Source: a virus
Virus record (IMG/VR): IMGVR_UViG_3300036985_009306
Span: 1 to 64,000 of that record
Strand: one strand, 5' to 3'
Length of the DNA stretch: 64,000 nucleotides
Within the stretch, counting starts at the first letter, position 1; the number at the start of each line of letters is the position of its first letter. Below the pieces are notes generated by a model. The model made no database searches and was not told the DNA's origin. It saw only the letters and a list, made by a program, of their open reading frames with translations. The position numbers were made by a program, and so were the translations under genes. Positions 29,892 through 39,509 of the stretch are shown one piece after another.

Positions 29892-32657
29892 ATGACATAC
29901 GTAAAACCTGTCTATCAAAATAGAGTTCCTCTCCCTAATTCTGTTAATATCAATATTGATTCACATATATTTTTTAGAGTTGCTGATCTTAATGGGTTGA
30001 ATTTGAGCACTTTTAATGTTGTAATTAATAGTGCAAATGTAATTTTGAATGGTGTATTTCAATCAGGATTTACAGGGTCTATTTCTCAAGATGATAATAT
30101 ACCCACAGGTATTAATGTAGAAATAATTCCTAATGTTGCATTTAGTTACAGTCAAATTATCGACATTTCTTCTGCTATCTATAACAAGATTTCGGCTGTT
30201 GCAACTGATTCATATTCTTTCACAACAGAACAAAATCCTGATATAAGTGAGCCCATTGTTGTTGCAACTCCACATGGAGCAACTTATAATTCTCATCAGA
30301 GTGTTTCTCTAAATTCAACAGATGGTGCTGCTGTTATTTATTATACTTTGGATGGTAGTATACCTACCTCTTCATCTCTTGTGTATTCTACACCTATAGC
30401 TATCATTCTAGAAGGAAATACAACTCTTAAATTTATAGCAATAGATCCATCTAATATTACATCAAGAGTGATAACAGAAGTTTATACAATAGATACTATG
30501 GCACCTGTTTCAAGTGCTTTACCAGTAGGAGGAAGTTTTTTTGAATCTCAAAGTATAGTATTGTCTGTCAATGATGCTGAAGCAATGATTTATTATACAA
30601 CAGATGGTTCTATTCCTACATTATCTTCTACTGTTTATACAGTACCTATAGTACTTGTAGATAATCAAGTTACAGTTATTAAGTTTTTTGCAATAGATAA
30701 TGCAGGAAATCAAGAAAATTATCATACAGAGACATATTCTGTTGAGATATCAAAGAATAATTATATACCTTCAAATGTATTTGTGACATGTCCTTTTAAT
30801 AGGAATGAGATGTATATCCGATGGGATGATATGCATGCAATTTATGATACAATTGTTGGCTATAATATTTATAGAGCTGATGTAGAAACAGGACCATATA
30901 CAAAATTAAATGATGATCTTATTGCTGTTACTCAGTATTTGGATAAAACTCTTGATATTGAAGTGGTCAGTGAAGATGTAAGTGATCAATTTAGAAGAAT
31001 TGTAAATATAAGTAGACAAGTCAATGATGATTTTTATGATGGATTTGAGTTTAATAAAACAAAATGGAAAGAACATGATTCTGGGCAACTTTTGTTTCAG
31101 AATCAGGGTGCTTGGTTTAAGGATGCTGTTGGTTTAGAGCAATCATCAAAGTTAGAATCTATTTTTAAGTTAAAGGGAAATTTTGATATCAATGTTTCAT
31201 TTTATTTAGCTGTGTGGAATGTTCTTTCAGGTACTGGGTCTCAATCTTGTCAATTTGTTGTTAAGAAAAATGATCATGATTATGTAGAAATTTCTCGTAG
31301 TATGTCACATGTTTTTGATGTTTATGCAAGTCAACAATACATAAATGGAAATCCAGAACTTCCTTTGACAGTAACTACTTCTGATGTAAAGGGAATATTT
31401 AGAATAACAAGAGTAAATGATATAGTTACAACTTATTATTATGATAGAGGTACAAATGTATTTGTACAATTGGGGGCTTATGATGGTTATGTAGAAGATC
31501 TTTATGTAGAGATAAGAGGAAAGTCAGCTAATAACAATCATGTAGAGATGCAATTTACTGATTTTACTGTTGTTTCAGGTAATCCAATAATAATAGAGCC
31601 TCTAAATCCAAGAAAAGAATATGTCATTTATTTGTCAAAAAGACCTGTAGTGGATAATACAGGTTTAAATAACCCAACAGATGATTCATCAAATGTTTCT
31701 GTAACTATTGATGGAGAACAAGCTTATGTACGACTTTTGCAGGGCATTGAAGGACTAATTCAATTAGAAACAGAGGAAGTCTATGATGAGATAAAAGGTC
31801 AATGGTTTAAGCCTCCAGTACCTAATGAATTTTCTACTGTATTGGTTACATATAAGATACCTAAACAAACAACAAACATACATTTACGGAAGAATTACTT
31901 TTATAAAGTTGCTTGTGTTACACCAGAAGATGAGACAGATATTGATCTTGTAGTTCCTGAGAATCTTAAACCAGAAAAGATGTCTTATATTTATGAAGAG
32001 GCTGTGAGAAGAAATTCATGGTTGTTAGATCAAGCAGGAGAGAGAACACTTCTTTATATTAAGAAGAAAGCCGGAAAAACATGTCATTGTGTCTATAGAG
32101 ATTTAAAAGAAAGAACTCATAGAAGACCTGATCAGGATTGTGAGACATGTTTTGGATCTGGATTTGATGGAGGATTTGATGGGCCTTTTCCAATAAGAAT
32201 TGGGCCTTTGACTACAGAGCAAAGAATACAGCAAACTGATAGAGGTTTGAAGTTGATGTATCAAATTGAAACTTGGATGGGACCAGCACCTGTAGTTTCA
32301 CAGAGGGACATGATTGTTAGAAGAAATGGAGATAGATGTTTAGTTGGTCCCATAACGCCTGTAGAGGGTCCAGGTGGAGTGATGACCCAACAACATTTTG
32401 TAATAGAAATTCTTGATAATACAGATATTAGATATAAATTTGGTGTTCTTCCTCTTCCAGACAAGTATCATTCCATAGGGATTAATAAGAATTCGACTTA
32501 TGTATTAGACGGAAAAGATCTTAATGTTTCAAAGATTGATAGTCCTAAAGAAAGAGAAGAACTTTTTACAAGTGAAGATAAGGTTTCTCATGAGAATGAG
32601 AATGTCGATCATATAGTTAAGGGAAGATCGATATCGTTTGAAAATATAAATTTTTAG
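29892..32657 (+). CDS. Mosaic virion protein, 921 aa: chitobiase-type, FN3-like, jelly-roll and zinc domains
   Basis: ATG 29892. After an N-terminal beta domain come two homologous modules near residues 125-200 and 210-285 with AVIYYTLDGSIPTSSSLVYS and AMIYYTTDGSIPTLSSTVY, the chitobiase C-terminal/FN3-like type. A fibronectin-like segment follows near 297-345 (IVGYNIYRADVETGPYTKL), then a jelly-roll or concanavalin-like region near 375-565. The last 230 residues contain CHCVYRDLKERTHRRPDQD followed by CETCFGSGFDGG, a zinc-binding set, and ILDNTDIRYKFGVLPLPD. The layout fits a virion or baseplate protein with carbohydrate-binding modules and a tail- or head-docking C-terminus. Confidence 0.72.
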   Translation: MTYVKPVYQNRVPLPNSVNINIDSHIFFRVADLNGLNLSTFNVVINSANVILNGVFQSGFTGSISQDDNIPTGINVEIIPNVAFSYSQIIDISSAIYNKISAVATDSYSFTTEQNPDISEPIVVATPHGATYNSHQSVSLNSTDGAAVIYYTLDGSIPTSSSLVYSTPIAIILEGNTTLKFIAIDPSNITSRVITEVYTIDTMAPVSSALPVGGSFFESQSIVLSVNDAEAMIYYTTDGSIPTLSSTVYTVPIVLVDNQVTVIKFFAIDNAGNQENYHTETYSVEISKNNYIPSNVFVTCPFNRNEMYIRWDDMHAIYDTIVGYNIYRADVETGPYTKLNDDLIAVTQYLDKTLDIEVVSEDVSDQFRRIVNISRQVNDDFYDGFEFNKTKWKEHDSGQLLFQNQGAWFKDAVGLEQSSKLESIFKLKGNFDINVSFYLAVWNVLSGTGSQSCQFVVKKNDHDYVEISRSMSHVFDVYASQQYINGNPELPLTVTTSDVKGIFRITRVNDIVTTYYYDRGTNVFVQLGAYDGYVEDLYVEIRGKSANNNHVEMQFTDFTVVSGNPIIIEPLNPRKEYVIYLSKRPVVDNTGLNNPTDDSSNVSVTIDGEQAYVRLLQGIEGLIQLETEEVYDEIKGQWFKPPVPNEFSTVLVTYKIPKQTTNIHLRKNYFYKVACVTPEDETDIDLVVPENLKPEKMSYIYEEAVRRNSWLLDQAGERTLLYIKKKAGKTCHCVYRDLKERTHRRPDQDCETCFGSGFDGGFDGPFPIRIGPLTTEQRIQQTDRGLKLMYQIETWMGPAPVVSQRDMIVRRNGDRCLVGPITPVEGPGGVMTQQHFVIEILDNTDIRYKFGVLPLPDKYHSIGINKNSTYVLDGKDLNVSKIDSPKEREELFTSEDKVSHENENVDHIVKGRSISFENINF

Positions 32658-32659
32658 TT

Positions 32660-32841
32660 ATGATTCCTAAAATATTACATCAAATATGGGTTGTGAAAAA
32701 CAGATATCTGATTATTATATAGATATAAACAAACTTGGTTAAATTTGCATCCAGAATGGGAATAGTTAGTTTGAATCAGACATTGATGAATCAATTGTTA
32801 AAAACTTGATGAAGTTTTACACAGTTTTTATTAAGTGGTAA
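32660..32841 (+). pseudogene. Remnant of a GT32-type glycosyltransferase
   Basis: ATG 32660 begins MIPKILHQIWV, the usual opening of GT32/capsular-polysaccharide sugar transferases. The frame then breaks; a second frame reads RYKQTWLNLHPEWE, also typical of that family, up to TAG near 32766, and further codons (FESDIDESIVKNLMKFY) continue in another phase to TAA 32839-32841. The catalytic DXD region is absent. It is a truncated, frameshifted relic and a sign that the glycan gene set has been changing. Confidence 0.7.
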
Positions 32842-32900
32842 GATTATAGCGTGTCATCAAGTGTGTCTCAAAGTATAGTAAATTTTATTAAGGAGAAAAA

Positions 32901-33629
32901 ATGCATATACTTTCTCAACCTAAATCACAGTATGTTAGAGATGGAGCTGCTTTGCAGTTGTTCATTAATATTGGAGGGGGTTCTGGTTCTTATACTTATC
33001 AATGGAAAATTAATGCTGTAGATATTCTGAACGCAACAGCAAATGTTTATGTTATAGAAAATTTTTCAATTCAAAATGTAGGAACATATACAGTTGTTGT
33101 GACAGATACTGTAACATCAGATACAGTTACAAGTTCTGCTGCAGTAATGCAATTAGCGCTTCCATTTTCATCAGAACAAAGTAATCTTATTAATTTTGAC
33201 AATCTTTCTGCTTCTAAGAGTAATTCTACAATAACTATACCAATGTCAAGTAGTTTGAATAACGACATGATTGCTCTTACAAATCAAAGAAGAGCAAATT
33301 TGAAAGCAAATGTTGAAAAACCTTTATTGGAAGCTGCAAAACAACCCATAACAGGTCCTGAGAAAATTAATGGAGGTGCATATTTTGATCCTCAGAGTGT
33401 TTTCCCTACATCTACTTTTAAACAAACTTTAAGACCTGTTTTTGCTCATGCTGTAGATTCTGCAAGCAAATTGAGTGATCCATTAGATTTGGCAACACAA
33501 GATAACTATGTTTATAAAGTTGATGAAGTAAATTATCAAAAATGTTATTATACTGATAATACTTGGAGAGATTCTAAGGGAAGAATTAACTTGTTTGAGA
33601 AACCGTATACTCGTATTTCATTGAGGTAA
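32901..33629 (+). CDS. Ig-like virion protein, 242 aa
   Basis: ATG 32901 with AAGGAG upstream. Residues 1 to about 88 form an Ig-like domain (ILSQPKSQYVRDGAALQLFI, YTYQWKINAVDI, VGTYTVVVTDTV), of the kind often exposed on phage particles and able to bind carbohydrate weakly. The rest has a Ser/Asn-rich linker and a region (FDPQSVFPTSTFKQTLRPVF, YQKCYYTDNTWRDSKGR) without known match. It sits between the 921-aa mosaic protein and a 114-aa protein, one base apart, so these are probably one structural unit. Confidence 0.68.
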   Translation: MHILSQPKSQYVRDGAALQLFINIGGGSGSYTYQWKINAVDILNATANVYVIENFSIQNVGTYTVVVTDTVTSDTVTSSAAVMQLALPFSSEQSNLINFDNLSASKSNSTITIPMSSSLNNDMIALTNQRRANLKANVEKPLLEAAKQPITGPEKINGGAYFDPQSVFPTSTFKQTLRPVFAHAVDSASKLSDPLDLATQDNYVYKVDEVNYQKCYYTDNTWRDSKGRINLFEKPYTRISLR

Positions 33630-33630
33630 T

Positions 33631-33975
33631 ATGCAAAATCTTGTTATTGCCCCTACAGCTACATATAAGCGCTCAGGTACTAGATTAACAGTTGATGATA
33701 TTATAAAAGATTCACCTGATGCTGTAAGAATAAATCAAGTATTGAACAAGCCGGGTTTTTATCCAACAATACCTGCTGGTGGTGCTGTAAAAAATAGCAG
33801 AGGGGTTGGCACAAAACAGTATTTTGACATGAGACAAGTTCATAGTTTAAATAATTATAATAGAACTAAGGCTCTTCAGGTATTTGATTTAGATTATTTA
33901 TATGATGTGAGACCAATGTACAATATTTCATTGCCAGACATGAAGTTAAGAAAAAAAGATTTGGGTCAGATTTAA
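33631..33975 (+). CDS. Hypothetical virion-like protein, 114 aa
   Basis: ATG 33631 one base after the previous stop with GAGGTAAT. It includes TATYKRSGTRLTVDDIIKDS, VLNKPGFYPTIPAGGAVKN and FDLDYLYDVRPMYNISLPD. No motif is recognised. Its immediate coupling to the Ig-like gene suggests a partner protein in the particle. Confidence 0.58.
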   Translation: MQNLVIAPTATYKRSGTRLTVDDIIKDSPDAVRINQVLNKPGFYPTIPAGGAVKNSRGVGTKQYFDMRQVHSLNNYNRTKALQVFDLDYLYDVRPMYNISLPDMKLRKKDLGQI

Positions 33976-34067
33976 AATTAAAAGAGATTAAGTTTTTATG
34001 TTCCTCAGATTATTTCTACATGTGTTCTTCTTATACAATTTTTTAGATATATACTTCTTGAATAATA

Positions 34068-34075
34068 TATAAATA
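34068..34075 (+). promoter_or_regulatory. T4-late-like TATAAATA box
   Basis: TATAAATA at 34068-34075, 17 bases before the first gene of the second glycan block. The T4 late promoter has this -10 sequence and no -35. The predicted leader would be very short and no Shine-Dalgarno is visible, so it may be chance in A+T-rich DNA. Confidence 0.25.
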
Positions 34076-34091
34076 CAAGAACAAATTATGG

Positions 34092-35150
34092 ATGAATATG
34101 AAAATTACAGTAAGCATTCCATTTTATGCACAAGATAGTGGTGGAATAATGAGACAAACAACTTTAGCCAAAAAGCTTAATAAATTGTGGACTGTAGAAG
34201 TTCCTAAATATTTAACTACAAGTGGTGGTGTCAATCAAATGTATGATGTAGCATGCAATTTGAAAAAGAAATATGATGTTCATTTGAGAATTCAAACTTT
34301 GAACCCAAAGTTAGATTATTCAAAAATAGATTTTGAAGTACCATATAGTGTAGGGCTGACAGATTCTACATTTCCTGAGTCTGACATTGTAATAACTTAT
34401 TCAGACAATCCTTATACAGATATTTTAACCAGTCTTCCTCAGGTAAAAAAAGTTTTGATTTATATGTTAAGTTATGGTATGTGTCTTGAACGAGAAAGGA
34501 AAAATGTTTTAAATCCTAAAGTTACTGTAATGAGCAGCACTATTAGAACTCAGAGATTAATTGAAAAAGAGGGTGTTAAATGTCATTATGTAGGTTTTGG
34601 ATTAGACATGAATTTTTTTTATGAAAATCCATCTATTAAAAGAGAGAGATATGCAGCTCTTTTATATCATTATTCACTTGATAAACAGTATGAGTTGGGA
34701 GTAAAAGTATGTGATAATTTGTACGAGCAAAATTTAATTAATGGAACTATTACTTTTGGAACATCAAAAGAGTATACAAATTTTAAACATCCAAAGTTGT
34801 TAATTAAGAATTATCTTGATGCAACACATGAACAAGTGAGAGAAGTTTTTAACAAATGTAGTGTTTTTGTTATGCCTTCAAGAACTGAAGGATTAAATTT
34901 GACACCAATAGAGTCAACTCTATGTGGTTGTCCAGCTGTTATTTGTGATGGTGCAATAGGTGATGTGTTTCTTGATGGTAAAACATGTCTTATTGCAGAA
35001 AAAGATAATTTTTCAGATATTTTAGAGAAGACAAAAGAATTGTTATCTAATTCGACTTATTCTGTTGTTTTTAAAAATAATATTCAATCTTTATTATCAA
35101 AATTTACTTGGGGAAATACAATTTCTAATATAGAAAGAGTTTTAAAATGA
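34092..35150 (+). CDS. Glycosyltransferase family 4, 352 aa
   Basis: ATG 34092 (or ATG 34098); neither has a strong Shine-Dalgarno. The GT-B protein has an N-terminal domain (KITVSIPFYAQDSGGIMRQT, SDIVITYSDNPYTDI) and a C-terminal domain with SVFVMPSRTEGLNLTPIEST, the EX7E nucleotide-sugar motif of GT4. The following CGCPAVICDGAIGDVF binds the sugar nucleotide. It retains donor specificity unknown. First gene of the second glycan block; overlaps the next ATG by 4 bases. A retaining transferase acting in the cytoplasm is inferred from the family. Confidence 0.85.
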   Translation: MNMKITVSIPFYAQDSGGIMRQTTLAKKLNKLWTVEVPKYLTTSGGVNQMYDVACNLKKKYDVHLRIQTLNPKLDYSKIDFEVPYSVGLTDSTFPESDIVITYSDNPYTDILTSLPQVKKVLIYMLSYGMCLERERKNVLNPKVTVMSSTIRTQRLIEKEGVKCHYVGFGLDMNFFYENPSIKRERYAALLYHYSLDKQYELGVKVCDNLYEQNLINGTITFGTSKEYTNFKHPKLLIKNYLDATHEQVREVFNKCSVFVMPSRTEGLNLTPIESTLCGCPAVICDGAIGDVFLDGKTCLIAEKDNFSDILEKTKELLSNSTYSVVFKNNIQSLLSKFTWGNTISNIERVLK

Positions 35151-36568
35151 TAGATTTTATAGATATAGGGTGCGGTACAGGGGGTTCAATAGAGTGGGCT
35201 AAAACTAAATTTGGTGGTTCTACTCATCTTGGTATAGATAATAGAGAGAAAGAAGTTAAGGAAGCTACAAAAAATGGGTATAATGTTACACTTGCTGATA
35301 TTACAAGTGAAGATGTAGTTTTGCCACAATGTCGATATATTACAATGTTGCACGTTCTTGAGCATTTGAAGAATGAGGAAGATGTTGAAAAAGTAATTAA
35401 AAAAGCTGTCAATGCTGCAAGTGAATTTGTTATTATAAGATCGCCTTCTTTTGATTCCATAGAATATCTACAATTATTAGGTTTTAGACTTACTTGGACA
35501 AATTGGATCGGTCATCCAACAGCAGTGACAACAGACATGTTAAAAATGATTACAGATAAATTAGGATTTAAAGCAGAAACAGGACATTTGATGCCTGTAT
35601 TAAATTCTGTTTCAAATGAAATAGTTCCTATTTCTTCTCCAGTAGATACTATTGTTTATGATCCTTCTGTTCTGGAAGCAAAAAAGTTTGTTGAATTTGT
35701 TGATGTCTATAGAGAAGTTTATTATATCATAAATATAGGAACATCATTTTTAAAACAAATTAAAGAATCACTTAATAATTCATCTTCAGAGTATTATTTA
35801 GCTCCAAAAACAACATATTTATCTGCAGAATATTATATTGATTTGATAAAAAACAACATACCATTTTCTTTTGCAAGATATGGTGATGGTGAACTGATAA
35901 TAATGTTTAATTATAAATCAGTCATAGGTAGAGACATAGGAGATATGATAAAGTCTATAGAACCTATGAAACAAATTTTTAGAAATCATTATGATTATTT
36001 TCATTGTAAATTAAATTGTACATTTCATACACATTCATTAAAATGTTTCGGGGTTGATATAGACGAAGTATGCAAGTTTATGATTGAGACTTGTCCAGAT
36101 ATGCCATTTTATGATGGTGAAATTTGGCAAGGGCTTTCTTTTAGTGGAAAAATAGAACAATTAACAAGAGAATTAAATTTATATACACCGGTATTCATAG
36201 GCGGTAAACATTTATCTAACATTCAGTATCTTAATGGAATAACTAATATGGAATTAATTACAGTACATGATAGAAAAGCATGGGATGATTTTGAAAATAT
36301 TAAACAACAGATACGACAAAAGATAGAATCTGGTAGAAGAATGTTTTGTTTTTCTATGGGATATGCAGGAAAAATAATGATCGATGAACTTTATTCAGAA
36401 ACTAGAGGCAAATGTTTTATGATAGATTTTGGAAGTTTATGGGATCCATATTGTGGTGTTCTTTCACGAAATGGAATGAGAAATGTTGGGTTTCAAAAAT
36501 TTCAATCTTTTACTAAATATAAATTACCATTATCTGTTTCACTTGAAGATTATTTTAGTAGAACATAA
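35147..36568 (+). CDS. SAM methyltransferase / GT-D glycosyltransferase fusion
   Basis: 473 residues, ATG 35147 overlapping the upstream stop. Residues 1 to about 150 are a class I methyltransferase (IDIGCGTGGSIEWAK, LHVLEHLKNEEDVEK). Residues about 225-465 match the GT-D fold (DUF1792-like): PFSFARYGDGELIIMFN near 238, a conserved RRMFCFSMGYAGKIMIDELY and FMIDFGSLWDPYCGVLSR. GT-D enzymes were first described as glucosyltransferases of serine-rich repeat adhesins. The fusion links methylation with sugar transfer. Confidence 0.75.
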   Translation: MIDFIDIGCGTGGSIEWAKTKFGGSTHLGIDNREKEVKEATKNGYNVTLADITSEDVVLPQCRYITMLHVLEHLKNEEDVEKVIKKAVNAASEFVIIRSPSFDSIEYLQLLGFRLTWTNWIGHPTAVTTDMLKMITDKLGFKAETGHLMPVLNSVSNEIVPISSPVDTIVYDPSVLEAKKFVEFVDVYREVYYIINIGTSFLKQIKESLNNSSSEYYLAPKTTYLSAEYYIDLIKNNIPFSFARYGDGELIIMFNYKSVIGRDIGDMIKSIEPMKQIFRNHYDYFHCKLNCTFHTHSLKCFGVDIDEVCKFMIETCPDMPFYDGEIWQGLSFSGKIEQLTRELNLYTPVFIGGKHLSNIQYLNGITNMELITVHDRKAWDDFENIKQQIRQKIESGRRMFCFSMGYAGKIMIDELYSETRGKCFMIDFGSLWDPYCGVLSRNGMRNVGFQKFQSFTKYKLPLSVSLEDYFSRT

Positions 36569-36583
36569 AAGGAAAAAAAGTAA

Positions 36584-37210
36584 ATGGCGAATGGAGTTTA
36601 TAAAATAACAGAAGATTTTGAAGAAGCATTATCTAAATATACTTGTTCTCCTTATGTAGTTGTGCTTGATAATATGAGTAATGCTTTATTTCTTTCATTG
36701 TATTATGAGAATATAAGAGGAAAAACCATAACTATTCCTAATAGAACTTATCCATCTGTTCCTTGTGAAATTATACATGCAGGAGGGAAAGTTAATTTTA
36801 GACATGTAGAAGGAAAAACTTTAAAAGGAGCATATTCATTGGAAGGGTCTAAAACTTGGGATAGTGCATTAAGATTCACATACAATATGTACATTCCAAA
36901 AACATTTATGTGTATAAGTTTTACAGGTCCTTATAAACATTTGAAACTTAGCAAGGGAGGTGCAATATTGACTGATGATTATATTGCATATTTATGGTTT
37001 AAAAGAGCTAGATATTCTGGCAGAAGAGAATGTTCATACCATGATGATAACTTAGATATGTTAGGATGGAACTTTTATATGATGCCTGAATTAGCTGCAA
37101 GAGGGTTGTTATTAATGAATCAGTTTTACTTAGGTGAAACACCTAAAGTTAATGAAGATCTTGAATTGCCATATCCAGATTTGTCTAAATTTGTTATCTA
37201 TCAACAATAG
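36584..37210 (+). CDS. DegT/DnrJ-like aminotransferase, short form
   Basis: 208 residues, about half the length of a full DegT/DnrJ/EryC1 enzyme. ATG 36584 follows AAAGGAAAAAAAG. It keeps the first-domain signature VVVLDNMSNALFLSLYYENI, TITIPNRTYPSVPCEIIHAG, and GPYKHLKLSKGGAILTDD, where Lys of PLP-binding type could lie. It lacks the C-terminal domain but ends cleanly with LELPYPDLSKFVIYQ. Full enzymes make amino sugars from keto-sugars using PLP. It may be a compact functional form or a subunit; whether it is active cannot be told. Confidence 0.68.
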   Translation: MANGVYKITEDFEEALSKYTCSPYVVVLDNMSNALFLSLYYENIRGKTITIPNRTYPSVPCEIIHAGGKVNFRHVEGKTLKGAYSLEGSKTWDSALRFTYNMYIPKTFMCISFTGPYKHLKLSKGGAILTDDYIAYLWFKRARYSGRRECSYHDDNLDMLGWNFYMMPELAARGLLLMNQFYLGETPKVNEDLELPYPDLSKFVIYQQ

Positions 37211-37213
37211 CAT

Positions 37214-38488
37214 ATGAAAAATGTTTTAGTATTTCCTTGTGGTTCTGAAATTGGACTTGAAGTAAATCGTGCATTAACTAATTCAACACATTTTACTTTA
37301 TTTGGAGGAAATAGTGTCAATGATCACGGAAAATATGTTTATAGAAATTATATTGCAGATCTTCCTGACATTGAAGAAAAAAATTTTATAGAAGAAATTA
37401 ACAGAGTTATAGATGAATTCAAGATTGATTTTATTATACCTTCTCATGATTCTGTAATCTTAAAAATGGCTCAAAACCAACAAAATATCAAAGCAACAAT
37501 AATTACGTCATGTGTAGAAACATGTGAAGTTTGTAGATCAAAAGCAAAGACTTATAAATTATTTGAAAAAAATATTGAAACACCCAAAGTTTATTCTTTA
37601 AAAGAAGAAATCAAATTTCCTGTTTTTTTAAAACCTGATGTGGGACAAGGAACAAAAGGGACATATAAAGCAAATAAAAAAGAAGAAATAGATTTTTATT
37701 TAAAGAAAGATTCTACATTACTTATATTAGAATATTTATCTGGGAAAGAATATACAGTTGATTGTTTTACTAATAAAAATGGAAGATTATTATTTGCTAC
37801 TGGAAGAGAAAGAATAAGAATTAATAATGGTATAAGTGTAAATTCTAAAGAATTATTTGATAATAGGTTTCAAGAAATTGCAACAATTATAAATAATACA
37901 TTGTCTTTTCAAGGTTCTTGGTTTTATCAAGTTAAAGAAAGATCTACTGATGAGCTTGTTTTAATGGAAATTGCTCCCAGAATTGCTGGAACATCTGCAT
38001 TATTTAGAGTAAAAGGAGTCAATTTTGTACAATTAAGTTTGTTTGATAAGATGGGTGTTGATGTAAGTATTTTATGCAATAATTTTGATGCTGAAATAGA
38101 TCGTGCTTTATTTTCAAGATTTTCTTCAAATGTTTGTTATGATTATGTGTATATAGATTTTGATGATACGATTATTGTAAATAATTTAGTGAATACTGAC
38201 ATTATGAAATTTCTTTATCAATCTAAAAATAATGGGAAAAAAATAGTTTTACTTTCAAAGCATAAACAAGACATCAAACAGAGTCTAAGTAATTTTTCAA
38301 TCAGTGATTTATTATTTGATGAAATAATCATTTTGAAGGATGATGAGAATAAATATGAACATATTACTGAATTAAGCTCTATATTCATTGATGATTCATT
38401 TTCTGAAAGAAAAACAATATACGACAAATTTCATATACCAGTTTTTGGATTAGATAGTATTGAATTTTTATTGCTTTGGAAAGTTTGA
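37214..38488 (+). CDS. ATP-grasp ligase / HAD-like phosphatase fusion
   Basis: 424 residues, ATG 37214 three bases after the upstream stop. Residues 1 to about 300 have the ATP-grasp layout of carbamoyl-phosphate-synthase-like proteins: NVLVFPCGSEIGLEVNRAL, IIPSHDSVILKMAQ, SKAKTYKLFEKNIETPKVY, FLKPDVGQGTKGTYKA and a metal-binding LVLMEIAPRIAGTSALF. Residues about 311-424 are HAD-like (YVYIDFDDTIIVNN with the DxDxT-type motif, SIFIDDSFSERKTIYDKF). Such fusions occur in capsule and glycan clusters, where they attach amino acids or carboxylates to sugars. The exact substrates are unknown. Confidence 0.8.
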   Translation: MKNVLVFPCGSEIGLEVNRALTNSTHFTLFGGNSVNDHGKYVYRNYIADLPDIEEKNFIEEINRVIDEFKIDFIIPSHDSVILKMAQNQQNIKATIITSCVETCEVCRSKAKTYKLFEKNIETPKVYSLKEEIKFPVFLKPDVGQGTKGTYKANKKEEIDFYLKKDSTLLILEYLSGKEYTVDCFTNKNGRLLFATGRERIRINNGISVNSKELFDNRFQEIATIINNTLSFQGSWFYQVKERSTDELVLMEIAPRIAGTSALFRVKGVNFVQLSLFDKMGVDVSILCNNFDAEIDRALFSRFSSNVCYDYVYIDFDDTIIVNNLVNTDIMKFLYQSKNNGKKIVLLSKHKQDIKQSLSNFSISDLLFDEIIILKDDENKYEHITELSSIFIDDSFSERKTIYDKFHIPVFGLDSIEFLLLWKV

Positions 38489-38493
38489 TTTAA

Positions 38494-39489
38494 ATGCAAG
38501 ATAAAAAACAAAAAAAATTCTATAAAGAATTGAGCAATATTGTACCTGTAAATCCTAAATCAATAAATTTAGAGTTAACTAATAACTGTAATTTAAGATG
38601 TATTTTTTGTCTTAATTCTTTGCATAACTTCAGAAAAAAAGGATTCATGAGTGATGAAATTTTTTACAAATTAATTAATGAAGCATCTGAGGATACAACT
38701 ATAATTATATGTGGAATAGGAGAACCAACTTTACATAATAAGTTTGATGAATATGTTACAAAATTATCTGATAAATTTAAAAACATATTTTTAGTTACCA
38801 ATGGTCACTTTGAGAACAAAAGAATAAGAACAATATTGAACTCAAATATAACAAAAGTGACTTTTTCATTAGATTTTTTTGATAAAGATGCTTATTGTTC
38901 TAATAAAAATGGCAAAATTGATAAGGTGATAAAAAATATTGAATCTTTGTTAAAATTGCGGGGTTCAAGGAACATGCCGATTTTGCAGATAAATATGTTA
39001 ATGGAAAAAGGAAAAGAAAAACAAATCAAAGATTGTTTATTGTATTTTAATGCTATTTTGGGAAAAGATGATTTTGTTTATAGCAGAAATGTTAAATCAC
39101 TTTCTGAACAAATAAAAGTTGAAACAATTGATAATTATGAAGATTGGTTAAGTCTTGAGAAAATTAAAAAGATAATTTCTAAAGATGTCAATACAGATAA
39201 GTATTTTGTAGAAAATTGGTGTAATTTTTTAGGTTTAGAAGAACCATTATCATCTAGGCAAGTATGTAGACATCCTTTTATTTATGCTATGGTATTATAT
39301 GACGGAAGAGTTGTTTTTTGTTGTATTGATTTTAATGCAAAGATGATAGCGGGTGATTTAAAGTTTGAAAGTTTGCAAGAAATATGGAATGGGAAAAAAT
39401 ATAATAATTTTAGATCGGATATGATTAATTTTAGATTTGATGCTCACCCATTATGTATAAATTGTACCGAATGGTATAAACAAAAATAA
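38494..39489 (+). CDS. Radical SAM / SPASM enzyme, 331 aa
   Basis: ATG 38494. Near residue 31 is ELTNNCNLRCIFCLNSLHNF with the CxxxCxxC cluster for the SAM-binding [4Fe-4S]. GIGEPTLHN follows as the usual GxGEPxL loop. The C-terminal CRHPFIYAMVLYDGRVVFCC and CINCTEWY segments are a SPASM-type set of cysteines for an auxiliary cluster. In glycan clusters, such enzymes epimerise, dehydrogenate or otherwise modify sugars, cofactors or peptides. No precursor peptide gene is obvious nearby. The chemistry must be anaerobic or oxygen-sensitive. Confidence 0.85.
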   Translation: MQDKKQKKFYKELSNIVPVNPKSINLELTNNCNLRCIFCLNSLHNFRKKGFMSDEIFYKLINEASEDTTIIICGIGEPTLHNKFDEYVTKLSDKFKNIFLVTNGHFENKRIRTILNSNITKVTFSLDFFDKDAYCSNKNGKIDKVIKNIESLLKLRGSRNMPILQINMLMEKGKEKQIKDCLLYFNAILGKDDFVYSRNVKSLSEQIKVETIDNYEDWLSLEKIKKIISKDVNTDKYFVENWCNFLGLEEPLSSRQVCRHPFIYAMVLYDGRVVFCCIDFNAKMIAGDLKFESLQEIWNGKKYNNFRSDMINFRFDAHPLCINCTEWYKQK

Positions 39490-39509
39490 TTATAACAGAA
39501 GGAATAAAA

